A stretch of 64,000 nucleotides of DNA from Elmis aenea (lineage: Eukaryota; Arthropoda; Insecta; Coleoptera; Elmidae): contig CANTFG010000260.1 in the NCBI GenBank assembly GCA_947652605.1, positions 62,001 through 126,000 of the forward strand. Reading direction: 5' to 3'. A program made the translations under genes and the position numbers. The notes beneath the pieces are model-generated. The model ran no database searches, was not told where the DNA came from, and worked only from the letters and a program-made list of their open reading frames with translations. Positions 62,521-64,000 of the stretch are shown here, one piece after another (position 1 is the stretch's first letter; each line of letters begins with the position of its first letter).

Positions 62521-64000
62521 CATGCTGAAAATAGAACTAAATGTAACGAGCCGTTTTCGAAAAAAAATTCAAAATTTCCAAAACTTTTAATTTTTTGAAT
62601 AATTTTCTAAATTAAATTTCAAAATAGTTGAGTCAAATGGCATTATACTAAGAAAAACAAACTCTATAACATGCTAAAATTTGAACAAAATGTAACAAGC
62701 CGTTTTCGAAAAAAAATTTCAAAATTTTTAATTTTTACAATAATTTTGTAAATTAAATTTCAAAATAGTTGAGACAAATAGCATTATACTAAAAAAAACA
62801 AACATGCTGAAAATAGAACAAAATGTAACCTGCCGTTTTCGAAAAAAAATTTCAAAATTTTTAATTTTTTGAATAATTTTGTAAATTAAATTTCAAAATA
62901 GTTGAGTCAAATGGCATTATACTAAAAAAAACAAACTCTATAACATGCTAAAATTTGAACAAAATGTAACAAGCCGTTTTCGAAAAAAAATTTCAAAATT
63001 TTTAATTTTTAGAATAATTTTGTAAATTAAATTTCAAAATAGTTGAGACAAATAGCATTATACTAAGAAAAACAAACATGCTGAAAATAGAACAAAATGT
63101 AACCTGCCGTTTCGAAAAAAAATTTCAAAATTTTTAATTTTTTAAATAATTTTGTAAATTAAGTTTCAAAACAGTTGAGACAAACGGCACTATACTTAGA
63201 AAAATAAACTCTATAACATGCTGAAAATGGAACTAAATGTAACGAGCCGTTTTCGAAAAAAAATTCAAAATTTCCAAAATTTTTAATTTTTTGAATAATT
63301 TTGTAAATTAAATTTCAAAATAGTTGAGACAAACGGCACTATACTTATAAAAATAAACTCTAAAACATGCTGAAAATGGAACAAAATGTAACGAGCCGTT
63401 TTCGAAAAAAAATTCAAATATTCCAAAATTTTTAATTTTTTGAATAATTTTGTAAATTAAATTTTAAAATAGTTGAGACAAATGGCAATATACTAAGAAA
63501 AACAAACTCTATAACATGCTAAAATTTAAACAAAATGTAACAAGCCGTTTTCAAAAAAAAATTTCAAAATTTTTAATTTCTTAAATAATTTTGTAAATTA
63601 AATTTCAAAATAGTTAAGACAAACGGCATTATACTTAGAAAAATAAACTCTATAACATGCTAAAAATGGAACAAAATGTAACAAGCCGTTTTCGAAAAAA
63701 AATTCAAAATTTTTAAAATTTTTAATTTTTTGAATAATTTTGTAAATTAAATTTCAAAATAGTTGAGACAAACGGCAATATACTAAGAAAAACCAACTCT
63801 ATAACACGCTAAAATTTGAACAAAATGTAACAAGCCGTTTTCGAAAAAAAATTTCAAAATTTTTAATTTTTAGAATAATTTTGTAAATTAAATTTCAAAA
63901 TAGTTGAGACAAATAGCAATATACTAAGAAAAACAAACCCTATAACATGCTAAAATTTGAACAAAATGAAACAAGCCGTTTTCGAAAAAAAATTTCAAAA
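60687..64000. repeat. 1855-bp higher-order repeat in the right flank
   Basis: Copies at about 60687-62541 and 62542 to the window end (incomplete). TTCCAAAACT lies at 60721 and 62576, CAGTTGAGACAAACGGCACT at 61317 and 63172, and TAGTTGAGACAAATAGCAAT at 62046 and 63901, all 1855 bp apart. Few differences are visible (ATGCTGAAAATGG near 61803 against ATGCTAAAAATGG near 63658). A recent duplication therefore sits inside old, diverged sequence. Confidence 0.85.

Larger units (their letters stand above)
58140..64000. repeat. Right flank: diverged 290-bp dimeric array of the 141-bp family
   Basis: Two monomer types mostly alternate. The 149-bp type has TATACTTAG, ATGCTGAAAATGGAAC, AATGTAACGAGCC and a TTTCCAAAATTTTTAATT tail. 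The 141-bp type has TACTAAGAAAAACAAAC, ATGCTAAAATTTGAAC, AATGTAACAAGCC and CGAAAAAAAATTTC. Unit starts at 58140, 58289, 58430, 58579 and 58720 show steps of 149, 141, 149 and 141. Both use TGAATAATTTTG and AATGTAAC in place of TGAATAACTTTG and AATCGTAA. A 132-bp form lacking TCTATAAC and one T of CGTTTTCG recurs (starting 58720, for example). Copies differ from each other far more than in the left and middle blocks. The array continues past the window. Confidence 0.92.

Noticed and set aside
1..64000. Protein-coding genes, given that 141 and 171 are both multiples of three and an open frame would run through the array
   Set aside because: I translated all six frames of the 141-bp and 171-bp consensus units; each contains at least one stop. 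Any open stretches are short and repeated with the unit.
1..64000. CRISPR array
   Set aside because: Direct repeats here are contiguous 141-, 160- or 171-bp units without unique spacers, and no cas-like gene is present.
1..64000. TATA boxes, poly(A) signals and other short AT-rich regulatory motifs
   Set aside because: At about 22-31% GC such motifs occur by chance in every unit, and no gene is nearby to give them meaning.

Overview
This window is satellite DNA from end to end. I found no gene, RNA gene, transposon or unique sequence. It suggests a nuclear eukaryotic chromosome, most likely centromeric or pericentromeric heterochromatin. The organism cannot be fixed from the sequence alone. 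An arthropod is a loose impression, because AT-rich satellites of this style are common there, but I did not recognise any of the families. By hand count the consensus units are about 22% GC (141-bp unit), 28% GC (171-bp unit) and 31% GC (160-bp unit).

Three unrelated tandem families are present. Family 1 is a 141-bp unit that fills about 56 kb, roughly 400 copies. I number it from the first T of TGAATAACTTTG. Family 2 is a 171-bp unit forming one compact island at 15673-19462: 22 full copies plus 27 bp. Family 3 is a 156-160-bp unit found only as 12 short blocks of one to three copies between 30035 and 55995. Every one of those blocks has the same left junction inside a 141-bp unit and the same right re-entry tract.

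Layout: 1-15672 is a homogeneous 141-bp array with nested higher-order repeats (HORs) of 423, 987, 1128, 2960 and 2819 bp. 15673-19462 is the 171-bp island, entered and left abruptly with a 25-bp loss of 141-bp unit and no target-site duplication. 19463-30034 is the 141-bp array again, with HOR spacings of 705, 846/978 and 1408/844/985 bp. 30035-56147 is a mosaic in which blocks of Family 3 and a longer 149-bp variant monomer are built into large HORs of 2279, 7678 and 3745 bp, then 713, 995 and 996 bp. From about 56853, and without interruption from 57849, a more diverged subfamily takes over. It mostly alternates 149- and 141-bp monomers (a 290-bp dimer), runs to the end of the window, and carries a 1855-bp HOR. 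The array runs off both ends of the window.

The most useful observation is that the history is legible. Repeat spacings add exactly (7678 + 3745 = 11423; 713 + 995 = 1708; 2 x 2279), and small deletions of 1, 2 and 9 bp track through the copies. Successive unequal exchanges can therefore be ordered. All three units have lengths near nucleosome scale, and Family 3 carries a perfect 16-bp palindrome. Any functional (centromere) reading is inference. All six frames of the 141- and 171-bp consensus units contain stop codons, so coding can be excluded for them.
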